The notes under the pieces were generated by a model that saw only the letters and a list, made by a program, of their open reading frames with translations, was not told the origin of the DNA and did not search any database. The translations under genes and the position numbers were made by a program. A stretch of DNA of 64,000 nt from Draconibacterium mangrovi (GTDB lineage Bacteria; Bacteroidota; Bacteroidia; Bacteroidales; Prolixibacteraceae), in NCBI RefSeq assembly GCF_010586825.1, contig NZ_JAAAGB010000001.1, positions 434,001-498,000 of the forward strand, given 5' to 3'. Below are positions 44,163 to 53,237 of the stretch, piece by piece (the stretch's first letter is position 1; each line of letters starts with the position of its first letter).

Positions 44163-44978
44163 ATGTCAGTACATAGCGAAGTTCGAAAAGTTACCACGCA
44201 CCGTTTATCAGAAATGAAACTGCGCGGTGAAAAAATATCGATGTTAACAGCCTACGATTACAGTATGGCACAGTTGGTTGATGAAGCCGGAATAGATGTT
44301 ATTCTGGTTGGCGATTCGGCCTCGAACGTAATGGCGGGCCATGAAACCACCCTGCCCATTACCCTTAATGAAATGATCTTTCTGGGGGCGTCGGTGGTGC
44401 GTGCCGTAAACCGTGCACTTGTGGTGGTAGACCTTCCTTTCGGAACCTACCAGGGCAATTCGCGCGAAGCATTAAATTCAGCCATTCGCATTATGAAAGA
44501 AACAGCTGCCGATGCGGTAAAACTGGAAGGTGGCGAAGAAGTAATAGAATCGGTAAAACGTATTCTTTCGGCCGGAATTCCGGTGATGGGACACCTGGGA
44601 TTAATGCCACAGTCGATTCATAAATTCGGGACTTATACGGTGCGTGCCAAGCAGGAAGCCGAAGCTGAAAAGCTGATCAACGATGCCAAACTGCTGGAAG
44701 AAGCCGGTTGTTTTGCAATTGTGCTGGAGAAAATTCCTGCATCACTTGGCGAACAGGTTGCCAAAGAGCTGAAGATTCCGGTAATTGGAATTGGTGCCGG
44801 TGGCGGTGTTGACGGTCAGGTACTGGTAATCCACGATATGCTGGGAATTACACAACAGTTCTCGCCACGTTTTTTACGTAGATACCACAACCTGGCAGCC
44901 GAAATTAAAGGTGCCGTAGGAAATTATATAAACGATGTGAAATCGCAGGATTTCCCGAGCGATAAGGAACAGTATTAA
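44163..44978 (+). CDS. panB: 3-methyl-2-oxobutanoate hydroxymethyltransferase
   Basis: 271 aa. It makes ketopantoate from 2-oxoisovalerate and methylene-tetrahydrofolate, the first step to pantothenate and coenzyme A. Motifs: [68 protein letters not shown] and [20 protein letters not shown]. No panC or panD is adjacent. It has its own promoter, and the next gene (RluA-type) is 96 bases on. Confidence 0.98.
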   Translation: MSVHSEVRKVTTHRLSEMKLRGEKISMLTAYDYSMAQLVDEAGIDVILVGDSASNVMAGHETTLPITLNEMIFLGASVVRAVNRALVVVDLPFGTYQGNSREALNSAIRIMKETAADAVKLEGGEEVIESVKRILSAGIPVMGHLGLMPQSIHKFGTYTVRAKQEAEAEKLINDAKLLEEAGCFAIVLEKIPASLGEQVAKELKIPVIGIGAGGGVDGQVLVIHDMLGITQQFSPRFLRRYHNLAAEIKGAVGNYINDVKSQDFPSDKEQY

Positions 44979-45074
44979 AAAAACGGAAGACAGAAGTTGC
45001 AAGACCGAAGAACAAAATTTGAAGTTCGGTAGAATTTTTCTTACTTGTAGCTTGAAGCTAATAGCTAGCAGCTA

Positions 45075-45785
45075 ATGATGGAAGTAATATACGAAGACAA
45101 CCATATTATTGCAATAAACAAGGCATGCGGTGATGTTGTGCAGGGCGATAAAACCGGCGACGAAACCGTTTTGGACAAGGTGAAAGATTACCTGAAAGTG
45201 AAATACAACAAACCGGGAAATGTTTACCTTGGCCTGCCTCACCGCCTCGACCGCCCAACAAGCGGTATTCTTATTTTGGCGAAAACCAGCAAAGTACTGC
45301 CACGGTTAAACAAACTTTTCCAGACTAAAGACGGCATGCGAAAAGTATACTGGGCAGTGGTTGATAAACGTCCGCCAAAATACACCGACACGCTGGAACA
45401 CTACCTGCGCAAAGACGAAGAGAAAAACCGAAGTTACGCCTATACCGAACCGCGTTCTGATTGTAAATTTGCCAGCCTCACCTACCGTCATGTGGCCAGT
45501 ATCGACCGCTACCATTTGCTGGAGGTGGAAATTCATACCGGACGTCATCACCAGATAAGGGTGCAGCTGCGCCAGCTAAAAATGCATATTAAAGGTGATT
45601 TAAAATACGGTGCACCACGGTCGAATAAAAACAAAGGCATTCACTTGCATGCACGCAAAGTAGAATTGATGCACCCCGTGCGCAAAGAACCGCTTACTAT
45701 TGTTGCCGACCCGCCAAAAGATCCGGTGTGGGACGAGTTTATGAAAATCTTTAAGGCAGGGAAATTTAGTCCGGTGGAAGTTTAA
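45075..45785 (+). CDS. RluA-family RNA pseudouridine synthase
   Basis: 236 aa. Catalytic motif HRLDRPTSGILILAKTSKVL (Asp in HRLD), IYEDNHIIAINKACGDVVQG at the start, EIHTGRHHQIRVQLRQL and LHARKVELMHPVRKEPLTI. There is no S4 domain, so it is a short RluA type. It converts uridine to pseudouridine in rRNA or tRNA; the target site cannot be read from sequence. The spacer before it carries low-complexity AGCTA repeats that run into the start codon; a second ATG follows immediately. Confidence 0.93.
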   Translation: MMEVIYEDNHIIAINKACGDVVQGDKTGDETVLDKVKDYLKVKYNKPGNVYLGLPHRLDRPTSGILILAKTSKVLPRLNKLFQTKDGMRKVYWAVVDKRPPKYTDTLEHYLRKDEEKNRSYAYTEPRSDCKFASLTYRHVASIDRYHLLEVEIHTGRHHQIRVQLRQLKMHIKGDLKYGAPRSNKNKGIHLHARKVELMHPVRKEPLTIVADPPKDPVWDEFMKIFKAGKFSPVEV

Positions 45786-46003
45786 AGGATTGATGAAGAT
45801 TGATATTTAGATTGATGGAGATTGAATTAGATTGGTGGGAATGCGTAAATGCTGCAATGCTTTAATCGCTAATTCAATCTTGTTTTCAGCTTTGTGTAAC
45901 TTTGTGGTTAAAGCGCTTCAATGCAGAAATGCGTCAATACCCTACCATTATTTCTGCTATAACATAAAACTCGCCACTCGTAGCTAGCAGCTCGTAGCTT
46001 CTT
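45786..46003. repeat. Composite dispersed intergenic repeat, copy 1
   Basis: After the RluA stop comes a GATTGA-rich stretch, then ATGCGTAAATGC, then TTTGTGTAACTTTGTGG (45891-45907) and ATGCAGAAATGCGTCAAT (45921-45938), ending in TCGTAGCTAGCAGCTCGTAG near 45975. The same order appears after the glucosaminidase gene at 49779-49960. Confidence 0.65.
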
Positions 46004-46486
46004 TTACTCCAAATCACCAGGTTTAAATGCAAAGGGCAGAAGATTATCGGCACCTTCAAAAACCTGAATATATTTACGGCCATCCATAATTATACGAATG
46101 GGCTGATTGTAGCGCACCTCAGTTTCAACCATTACCTGGCGGCACGAGCCACAGGGTTGCGCCGGAAGTTCCAGAAATCCATGCGAATTTTGTGCCGTAA
46201 CGGCAATGGCTTTTACAGCCTGGTTGGGGTATGTAGAGTTAGCATAAAACAAGGCTACCCGCTCGGCACACAGTCCATCGGTAAAGTCGGCGTTCTCCTG
46301 GTTGCTGCCGGTAATTACTTCGCCGTTTTCGAGCAAAAGTGCAGATCCCACACAAAATTTCGAATAAGGTGCGTACGCATTTTTACTGGCTTCGCGGGCT
46401 GCCTGCAACAATTTCTGATCGCTCTCAGGTAATTCCTCTACCGCATCGTATTCGCAAACCTTTATTGTGAGTTCCTTCTTTCGCAT
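46004..46486 (-). CDS. cdd: Cytidine deaminase
   Basis: 160 aa. Zinc motifs CAERVALFYA (Cys-Ala-Glu) and PCGSCRQVMVE, and the substrate region YAPYSKFCVGSALLLENGEV. It deaminates cytidine and deoxycytidine to uridines in pyrimidine salvage; Cys replaces His as the first zinc ligand, as in tetrameric enzymes. A single gene, transcribed towards the RluA-type gene. Confidence 0.97.
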   Translation of the reverse strand: MRKKELTIKVCEYDAVEELPESDQKLLQAAREASKNAYAPYSKFCVGSALLLENGEVITGSNQENADFTDGLCAERVALFYANSTYPNQAVKAIAVTAQNSHGFLELPAQPCGSCRQVMVETEVRYNQPIRIIMDGRKYIQVFEGADNLLPFAFKPGDLE

Positions 46487-46871
46487 AAACGGGTATTTTT
46501 CTCAAATGTACAATTTTATATTAAATGGAAGTATGTTCTTCACTATGGTCGCTTTTTATACTTACAGAAAGAATACGTGAGAGCAGGACACTACCTGATA
46601 CAAAAAGATTTCATGGCATAGGCAGCCTTTTGTTGTTCTTCTTTTTCTCAATTAAAATCCACATGGCAATGAAAACCGCGTTTCCCAATTCCCCCCACAA
46701 TAATCCAATTGGTTTAACCAAGTTTAAATCAGCGATTAAACCATTTTACATTTCGGAGTCAAAGCATATTACAATACCAGATCAGAACGCACCACTATCT
46801 GGTTAACAAACAATAAAATGAGATTTCAGCAGTGTATTGAATAAGATTTAAACCTAAGTAAATTTAAAAGT
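46487..46871. other. Divergent intergenic region, cdd and esterase
   Basis: 385 AT-rich bases with promoters for both flanking genes expected. The small plus-strand frame at 46525-46806 lacks protein-like composition. I see no strong hairpin or repeat. Confidence 0.5.
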
Positions 46872-48434
46872 ATGAAACGAATAGTTAAGGTTATTTTCTT
46901 TTTTGCCCTAACAGCCGGATTTTGCTTAACGGCTTGTACGCCAAATCCAAACATCAATCAGCAACCGGTTATAAAAACCACCGCTGGTGATATTTCGGGC
47001 AGTATTAACGACAGTGTATACGCTTTTAAGGGAATTCCCTACGCCAAAGCCGAACGGTTTATGCCTCCGCAGGATCCGGATTCCTGGGAAGGAGTTCGCG
47101 AATGTACCGAGTTTGGGCCGGTAGCCCGACAAGTGGTACCCTGGTATCCCGATTCTGTTCAAAACGAAAAAGAACTGTTTAGTGCAAATGTTTGGACACA
47201 GGGAATACTGGATGGTAAAAAGCGCCCGGTGATGCTTTGGTTGCATGGTGGCGGATTCCACACCGGCGCCAGCAACGATCCGATGACCTATGGCGAAGCA
47301 ATGGCAAAAAAAGGTGACGTAGTGTTTGTATCCATAAATCACCGTTTAAACATTCTTGGTTTTCTCGACCTCTCGGCATGTGGCGATAAGTATGCAAAAT
47401 CGGCCAATGTGGGTGTGCTCGACATTGTAAAAGCCCTGGAATGGATTCATAAAAATATTGAGCAGTTTGGAGGTAATCCGTCTGATGTAACCATTTTAGG
47501 TGAATCTGGAGGCGGCGGGAAAGTGGGTACCATTATGTGTATGCCGGCTGCAAAAGGTTTGTTTCACAAGGCCATTATCCAAAGTGGAACACTGATAAAC
47601 ACAATGACTAAAGAGAAATCGCAAGCTTTGGGATTAGCCGTACTTGAAAACCTGGGACTTATACCGGATGAGGTTGAAAAACTGGAAACAATTCCTTATA
47701 AAGACCTGGTTAAAGCAGGAAACGATGCCATTGCCAAAACATCGGGTCCGAGAATACCGGGCTCGCCAACCATGTTTGGATTTGCACCATCGGCCGATGG
47801 CGATGTTTTACTTCAGCAGCCTTTCAGCCCGGGATTTGCAGACATTTCAAAGGATATTCCGCTGATGATAGGTACCACACTAAATGAACTGATGCGTACC
47901 GCTTATGGCGAAAAAGACCTGACTTTGGAAGAGGCTAAAGAACGCCTGGCAAAAGAATATGGCGACAAAACCGATGAATACATTTCGCTGTTTGCAGAGG
48001 CTTATCCCGATTATACACCTCAGGATCTGCTCTCGGTTGACAAGACTTTCAGGCCTTTTACCATTCGAACTGCCGACGCGCGGGCAAAGGAAACAGATGC
48101 CCCGCTGTATGTTTACTTTTTGGCATGGAAAAGCGCTGTTGACAATGCCTCGAAAGGTTCATTTCATGGCCTCGACATTCCATTGGCATTCAATACGGTT
48201 GACCTGAGAGCAGACTGGACCGGCAATACGGAAGAAGCCTGGAACTTAGCTGACAAAATGAGCTCGGCATGGATAAACTTTGTGAAAACAGGTAATCCAA
48301 ATGTTGATGGTGTGCTTCCAACCTGGGAGCAATACACTCCGGAAAACGGAGCTACTATGTATTTTGATAACGAAAGCAGAATTGTAAATAACCACGACAG
48401 AGAATTGATGCATTTCATTAAACCTCTTGACTAG
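46872..48434 (+). CDS. Type B carboxylesterase lipoprotein
   Basis: 520 aa with a lipoprotein signal (FFFALTAGFCLTAC). Alpha/beta-hydrolase of the carboxylesterase type: oxyanion loop HGGGF at 125-129, nucleophile elbow GESGGGGK with Ser212, and probable catalytic His in FHGLDIPLAF near 436. Most relatives have GESAGG; the Gly replacement of Ala and the extra Gly are unusual. It should hydrolyse esters outside the cytoplasm, perhaps acyl groups on glycans, but no neighbour shows the substrate. Monocistronic by spacing. Confidence 0.9.
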   Translation: MKRIVKVIFFFALTAGFCLTACTPNPNINQQPVIKTTAGDISGSINDSVYAFKGIPYAKAERFMPPQDPDSWEGVRECTEFGPVARQVVPWYPDSVQNEKELFSANVWTQGILDGKKRPVMLWLHGGGFHTGASNDPMTYGEAMAKKGDVVFVSINHRLNILGFLDLSACGDKYAKSANVGVLDIVKALEWIHKNIEQFGGNPSDVTILGESGGGGKVGTIMCMPAAKGLFHKAIIQSGTLINTMTKEKSQALGLAVLENLGLIPDEVEKLETIPYKDLVKAGNDAIAKTSGPRIPGSPTMFGFAPSADGDVLLQQPFSPGFADISKDIPLMIGTTLNELMRTAYGEKDLTLEEAKERLAKEYGDKTDEYISLFAEAYPDYTPQDLLSVDKTFRPFTIRTADARAKETDAPLYVYFLAWKSAVDNASKGSFHGLDIPLAFNTVDLRADWTGNTEEAWNLADKMSSAWINFVKTGNPNVDGVLPTWEQYTPENGATMYFDNESRIVNNHDRELMHFIKPLD

Positions 48435-48839
48435 TTGGCTCCCTTGTTTATAACCGAATCTTGTTATGGCTCCAAGCTGTATAAATAAAAACAGTTGTCG
48501 GAGATTACATAAAAACATAGCGGTACTAATTCGGTTATAAAACACTGAAATTTGAAGATCTTATTCGGATCTTGGTTCTCCATCGAAGTTATTACACCTT
48601 AGATGGAGAACCGGCTCCGAATTCCAAATGTTTACAAATTCGACTTCAGACCAAGTAGTAAAACTGCCAATACAGCCATTTACTGACATAATATTGTGCT
48701 TCCCTCACCAATTTCTTTTCATCAATAGCCAATAAACCCATCTTACTCACGTTTCATTGTTTATAAAATGCTCTGCATTTGGTAGGCAAATGCCCCAGGG
48801 TATTTTATTTTTGGCATCAGCAAACGTTGTAACAGAAAC
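48435..48839. other. Intergenic region with an 11-bp inverted repeat
   Basis: 405 bases without a gene. GGTTCTCCATC at 48574-48584 and GATGGAGAACC at 48602-48612 pair perfectly around 17 bases, with CGGA/TCCG outside. There is no T-run. A TATTTTTG at 48806-48813 may be the -7 element of the glucosaminidase gene. Confidence 0.55.
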
Positions 48840-49778
48840 ATGAGACACATAATTTCCTTTATCCTTTTTATTTTACTGGCCACAAGCGCAATTTCTCAAA
48901 ACATTACCCGCGATGAGTACATCAGGCAGTGGCAGCTGGTGGCAATTGAAGAGATGAACCGCAGCGGAATACCGGCCAGTATTACCATGGCGCAGGGTTG
49001 TCTGGAGTCGGGCAACGGCAACAGCGAGTTGTCGCGAAAATCGAACAACCACTTTGGTATTAAATGTAAAAGTAGCTGGAAAGGCAAAAAAGTGTATTAC
49101 GACGACGACCGCCGTAACGAGTGTTTCAGAAGTTACCGCTCGGTAAAAGATTCGTATGAAGATCATACCGACTTCCTCATGAACAATCCGCGCTATGCTT
49201 CACTTTTTTTGTTAGATCATACGGATTATAAAGGCTGGGCAAAAGGATTGAAGAAAGCGGGTTATGCAACTGCACACGATTACGACAAACGTCTGATTCG
49301 AATAATTGAAGAGAACAAACTGCACCGCCTCGACAAGAAAATGACTTTTAGCCCCATGGATGTTCAAGCGGCACACAATGTGCTTGACACCGATAAAACA
49401 GGAGCGCTTACTATCAGGCCATTCTACACACACAAGGTTACCAAAATTAATGGTGTAAAGGCTGTGGTGTCACAAAAAGGCGACACCTACGAAATACTGG
49501 CCCAGGAACTTGGATTAAAAGACTGGGAGTTGTATAAATTTAACGACCAACCACCGGCACACCGCCCAGTTCCTAACGAGGTGGTTTACGTTCAGTACAA
49601 AAAGAACAAAACAAGCAAAAACCAACTTACACACCGAGCGCAGGAAGGCGAAACCATGCATTATATTTCGCAACTGTATGGTATTAAACTAAAACCGCTT
49701 TATCGCCGCAACAACATGAAAAAAGGTGAGCAGCCCCGGGTGGGCCAGGTGGTTTACCTGCGGAAGAAGAAGGATTGA
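48840..49778 (+). CDS. Secreted N-acetylglucosaminidase with LysM repeats
   Basis: 312 aa. Signal peptide (HIISFILFILLATSAIS); glucosaminidase (FlgJ/LytB-like, GH73-type) domain at about 25-160 with ASITMAQGCLESGNGNSELS, NNHFGIKCKSSWKGKKV, AHDYDKRLIRIIEENKL; two LysM-like modules at about 205-255 and 262-311 (LTHRAQEGETMHYISQLYGI). It probably cuts the glycan strand of peptidoglycan in cell-wall turnover, held by LysM. The likely catalytic Glu is in CLESGNG. Single gene. Confidence 0.92.
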   Translation: MRHIISFILFILLATSAISQNITRDEYIRQWQLVAIEEMNRSGIPASITMAQGCLESGNGNSELSRKSNNHFGIKCKSSWKGKKVYYDDDRRNECFRSYRSVKDSYEDHTDFLMNNPRYASLFLLDHTDYKGWAKGLKKAGYATAHDYDKRLIRIIEENKLHRLDKKMTFSPMDVQAAHNVLDTDKTGALTIRPFYTHKVTKINGVKAVVSQKGDTYEILAQELGLKDWELYKFNDQPPAHRPVPNEVVYVQYKKNKTSKNQLTHRAQEGETMHYISQLYGIKLKPLYRRNNMKKGEQPRVGQVVYLRKKKD

Positions 49779-50093
49779 GGGACTGAAGGATTGAAAGTTT
49801 GAAGGTTTGATTGGTGAATGGGTAATTGTGTTAATTTGGAAATGCATAGATCCATGAATCATCCTCATTTTCTCCGTGAAACTCTGTTGCTTCTCTGTGT
49901 AACTCTGTGGTAAAAATGCGGAAATGCGTTAATGATTAAATGCGTTAATAAATCATCACAGATTTTTCTATTTATCTCCAACTTGTGGCATGCAACTCTA
50001 TTTCCACAACCATTTCAACCTGCTTCTCGTAAACAGCGATAGATAACCAAAAATCGCTGCTTCAGCGTTCTTTAACCGAAAGGAGGAACCACT
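49779..50093. repeat. Composite dispersed intergenic repeat, copy 2
   Basis: Begins with GATTGA/GAAGG-type low complexity, then TCTGTGTAACTCTGTGG (49894-49910) and ATGCGGAAATGCGTTAAT (49916-49933), followed by another ATGCGTTAAT. It matches the order seen at 45786-46003. A second CTCTGT phrase precedes it. No gene lies in this 315-base gap. Confidence 0.65.
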
Positions 50094-50483
50094 ATGAGAA
50101 CATTAAAATTTTACAAAACAGTTTTTCTTATTGCTGCCGCCTACGATTTTATTCTGGGCGTTTCTTTTTTTCTGCTGTATCCAAATGTGTACGCCATGTT
50201 TAACATTCCGCTGCCCGAAACAGAAGCTTACCTGCAACTTAATGCCGCTTTTGTTTTTGCACAGGGAATACTGTACTGGTTTGTTTACCGCAACATTAAA
50301 CGAAATGTCGACATTGTAAAAGTAGCGGTAGCCTACAAATTGGCCTATGCCTGGGTAGCGTTGTACAACTGGGGAATTGGCGAATTGCCACATGTTGTTT
50401 TTGCCGTATTTGGCCTGATCGATATTGCTTTTATCGCACTTTTTCTTCTTTTCCTTACCGATTACAGGAAGGTAACCGAGTAA
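50094..50483 (+). CDS. Small four-helix membrane protein, unknown function
   Basis: 129 aa with four hydrophobic segments (TVFLIAAAYDFILGVSFFLL, LNAAFVFAQGILYWFVY, VAVAYKLAYAWVALYNWGIG, VFAVFGLIDIAFIALFLLFL). No family recognised. The start is decided by a strong AAAGGAGG 8 bases before the ATG, rare in this phylum. Confidence 0.75.
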   Translation: MRTLKFYKTVFLIAAAYDFILGVSFFLLYPNVYAMFNIPLPETEAYLQLNAAFVFAQGILYWFVYRNIKRNVDIVKVAVAYKLAYAWVALYNWGIGELPHVVFAVFGLIDIAFIALFLLFLTDYRKVTE

Positions 50484-50530
50484 AAGGCGCTTATTTTCCT
50501 AAGCACTATTACAAATTGAAAATCGAGGTA

Positions 50531-50890
50531 TTATTCTGTAGATGCCTTGTACATGAAATACCTTAACAGCACCCGATCGGCAAACAAAACGAACACCAGC
50601 AAAAGGTTTATGCCAACCACCAGCGAAGCATTTTTTGTAACGAACTCCATCCAGCCCGAAACGGTAACATCGTACCAAACAAAGGCCAGTACTGCAGCAA
50701 CCAACATAATTCCGAGTATAACGGCCAGGTAAATAGCAAATTCCCTGAGGTATTGTTTCCAGGCAAAACGCCGCTCCACCTGCTTAACAAGGGCATCGGT
50801 AAAATTCTCCGACAGCATGAACTCAGGCTCCGAAGTGAATGCCTCTTTCAGCAGTTTGTCTGTGTCAAAATTCCGATCTTCGTTATACAT
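50531..50890 (-). CDS. Membrane protein, putative partner of the ECF sigma factor
   Basis: 119 aa from the ATG at 50890. The cytoplasmic N-terminal half (DTDKLLKEAFTSEPEFMLSE, ALVKQVERRFAWKQYLREFA) is followed by two membrane segments (AIYLAVILGIMLVAAVLAFV, ASLVVGINLLLVFVLFADRV). It overlaps the ECF sigma stop by 8 bases, so the two are translationally coupled. By that position and topology it may be an anti-sigma factor, but it lacks a recognisable zinc anti-sigma or FecR domain. Confidence 0.72.
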   Translation of the reverse strand: MYNEDRNFDTDKLLKEAFTSEPEFMLSENFTDALVKQVERRFAWKQYLREFAIYLAVILGIMLVAAVLAFVWYDVTVSGWMEFVTKNASLVVGINLLLVFVLFADRVLLRYFMYKASTE

Positions 50891-51464
50891 AGTCAACAAA
50901 TATATTAGTTTGTTCCAAACGGGCAACTTTTTCAATCTTGCCTTTTAATAATTTTCGTGCCCGGCTCAGGTAACTTTTAATGGTTCCTTCGGGCATTCCT
51001 GTAATCTCTTCTATCTCTTTGTACGAGAACTCCTCCAGATGAAATAACGTAATCACCGTTCGGTAGTTCACCGGCAACGACTCGATCAGTTGCATGAGAT
51101 ATTTTTTAGCTTCTTCCTTTTCAATACTTTTCTGGTTCAGCCCCGGGTCTTTTTCAGCAAGAATAAGGTTTGGCTCTTCGCTGTATGACAGTTCACCTCT
51201 TCGTTTTAGTTTTCGGTAATGCGTAATTGCCGTATTGTAAGCAATGGTTGCAATCCATGTCGACAGCTTCGAATCGCCCCGAAAACGTTTCAGTGTTTTA
51301 AACACTTTTATAAAAACCTCCTGGCAAATGTCCTCCAACTCATCTTCCTGCTGAATAATGCGTCCAACCACGTGCGTTACAAGCCGTTGGTACTTCGATA
51401 CCAAAAACCTGAACGCATGGTTGTTTCCGTTTAAAACCTGTTGAACCAGTTGCGCATCATTCAT
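50883..51464 (-). CDS. ECF (RpoE-type) RNA polymerase sigma factor
   Basis: 193 aa. Region 2 at about 20-90 (AFRFLVSKYQRLVTHVVGRI, EDICQEVFIKVFKTLKRFRG, LSTWIATIAYNTAITHYRKL) and region 4 at about 125-180 (LPVNYRTVITLFHLEEFSYK, EIEEITGMPEGTIKSYLSRA). It directs RNA polymerase to stress or envelope genes. It is unlike the SusCD-locus sigma: it has no FecR next to it and is coupled to a two-helix membrane protein. Confidence 0.93.
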   Translation of the reverse strand: MNDAQLVQQVLNGNNHAFRFLVSKYQRLVTHVVGRIIQQEDELEDICQEVFIKVFKTLKRFRGDSKLSTWIATIAYNTAITHYRKLKRRGELSYSEEPNLILAEKDPGLNQKSIEKEEAKKYLMQLIESLPVNYRTVITLFHLEEFSYKEIEEITGMPEGTIKSYLSRARKLLKGKIEKVARLEQTNIFVDYV

Positions 51465-51653
51465 AATTATCTCATCAGACTAAGCAAGGTAGGCAAATGT
51501 TACAATAATTTTTGAAAAGTTTGAAGAATGAAGTCGGAAGACCAAAGCCGGGAGTCGGAAGCGGAAGAAGATGGTGGTTTGCAAATCGTTAATTTCCTTT
51601 GCAGGATTTGATTTTGAACGGAAAGCCAACGAATAACACTCAGCATTTTATAC
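51465..51653. other. Low-complexity spacer upstream of the tyrS palindrome
   Basis: AT-rich, with GAAGTCGGAAGACC and GGAGTCGGAAGCGGAAGAAG phrases, the same purine-rich kind as GGAAGACAGAAG after panB. No gene. Confidence 0.5.
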
Positions 51654-51814
51654 ATACTCAAAACAAACAGCTTTTCGGGTTTTTCATTTGTTCTTTTTCC
51701 CTTTTTCTACACCAAAATTTTAAACCGTAGCTACGGCTATGCTTGAAAATTTTGACTTGAAAAAGAAAAAAATAACTTCGTCAAAATTCCCGAAAAGCTG
51801 TCCGCATTGAGTAT
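51654..51814. repeat. 161-bp imperfect palindromic element before tyrS
   Basis: Nested inverted arms: ATACTCAA at 51654 with TTGAGTAT at 51807; CAGCTTTTCGGG at 51668 with CCCGAAAAGCTG at 51789 (12 bp, perfect); CAAAATTTT at 51713 with AAAATTTTG at 51746; and the centre CCGTAGCTACGG at 51725-51736, itself a perfect palindrome. Shape and complementary ends suggest a small non-autonomous mobile or extragenic palindromic element. The last TATATTTG at 51812 could serve as the tyrS -7 element. Confidence 0.7.
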
Positions 51815-51875
51815 ATTTGCGCAGATTTTTAAGAAACGATTGATTCGATCACGATCATAAATAAATTTTACACTG

Positions 51876-53168
51876 ATGAGTTTTGTACAAGAGCTGAAAT
51901 GGAGAGGCATGTTGCACGATATAATGCCGGGAACTGAGGAACAACTGGAAAAAGAATTAACTGCGGCTTATGTGGGTATCGATCCAACTGCCGATTCGTT
52001 GCACATTGGCCACCTGGTAAGTGTCATGATGTTGAAACATCTTCAGATTGCAGGTCACCAGCCTATTGCATTGGTTGGTGGTGCTACCGGAATGATTGGC
52101 GACCCATCAGGAAAATCACAGGAGCGTAACCTGCTCGACGAACCAACACTGCGCCACAATCAGGAATGTATTAAAGCTCAGCTGGCGAAATTCCTCGATT
52201 TTGAAAGTAAGGAAGACAACGTAGCACTTTTGGTAAACAACTACGACTGGATGAAGGAATTTTCATTCCTTGATTTTATCCGCGACGTGGGTAAACGTAT
52301 TACCGTAAACTACATGATGGCAAAAGATTCGGTAAAAAAACGGTTGGGTGAAGAGTCAAAATCGGGTATGTCGTTTACTGAATTTACTTACCAGTTGGTG
52401 CAGGGCTACGACTTTTACCACTTGTACAAAAACAACAACTGCCGTCTGCAAATGGGTGGATCAGACCAGTGGGGAAACATCACAACAGGAACTGAGTTGA
52501 TCCGCCGTATGGACGGAGGTGAAGCTTTTGCTCTAACCTGTCCGCTAATCACCAAAGCCGACGGTACCAAGTTTGGAAAAACAGAATCGGGCAACGTTTG
52601 GCTCGATCCGGAACGCACTTCGCCTTATGCATTCTTCCAGTTTTGGCTGAACACTTCGGATGACGATGCCGAACGTTACATAAAAATATTTACGTTGCTG
52701 TCGAAAGAAGAGATCGACACATTGGTAGCAGCGCACAAAGAAGCACCACATGCCCGTGCGTTGCAGAAAAAACTGGCTGAGGAAGTAACCATTATGGTTC
52801 ACTCGCGCGAAGAATATGAAATGGCTGTGGAAGCATCGCAGATCTTGTTTGGAAAAGGTACTGCCGAACAGTTGCGCAAACTAAACGAAAGTACTTTCCT
52901 TGCTGTGTTTGAAGGCGTTCCTCAATTCAATATCTCAAAAGACGAATTGGCTACCGGTATTAACGTTATCGATTTGCTGGCTGAAAAAACAGAGGTTTTT
53001 CCATCGAAAGGTGAATTGCGCCGTACTATACAAGGTAACGGACTGAGCATTAACAAAGATAAAATCAACGATCCTGAGCTGATTGTAAACAACGACTATT
53101 TAATTGGCGGTAAATACATTCTGGCACAAAAAGGAAAGAAAAACTACTTCCTTATTATTGCTGAATAA
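51876..53168 (+). CDS. tyrS: Tyrosyl-tRNA synthetase
   Basis: 430 aa, usual size. Class I catalytic domain with [20 protein letters not shown] (HIGH at 43-46), [35 protein letters not shown] and the KMSKS-equivalent [11 protein letters not shown]-terminal S4 RNA-binding domain ([20 protein letters not shown]). It attaches tyrosine to its tRNA. The palindromic element upstream is not a T-box. Confidence 0.98.
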   Translation: MSFVQELKWRGMLHDIMPGTEEQLEKELTAAYVGIDPTADSLHIGHLVSVMMLKHLQIAGHQPIALVGGATGMIGDPSGKSQERNLLDEPTLRHNQECIKAQLAKFLDFESKEDNVALLVNNYDWMKEFSFLDFIRDVGKRITVNYMMAKDSVKKRLGEESKSGMSFTEFTYQLVQGYDFYHLYKNNNCRLQMGGSDQWGNITTGTELIRRMDGGEAFALTCPLITKADGTKFGKTESGNVWLDPERTSPYAFFQFWLNTSDDDAERYIKIFTLLSKEEIDTLVAAHKEAPHARALQKKLAEEVTIMVHSREEYEMAVEASQILFGKGTAEQLRKLNESTFLAVFEGVPQFNISKDELATGINVIDLLAEKTEVFPSKGELRRTIQGNGLSINKDKINDPELIVNNDYLIGGKYILAQKGKKNYFLIIAE

Positions 53169-53237
53169 TCAGGTGTTTAGATACTAAAAACAGTTCGGGT
53201 GCGTTGAAATTACACGATCAAATTGAAACCACACTTT

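Noticed and set aside
46525-46806. Plus-strand frame of 93 codons
   Set aside because: Low-complexity translation, no known family, located in a divergent promoter region.
51654-51814. T-box leader of tyrS
   Set aside because: No T-box sequence or specifier loop is seen, and T-boxes are not typical of this phylum; the structure is one nested palindrome.
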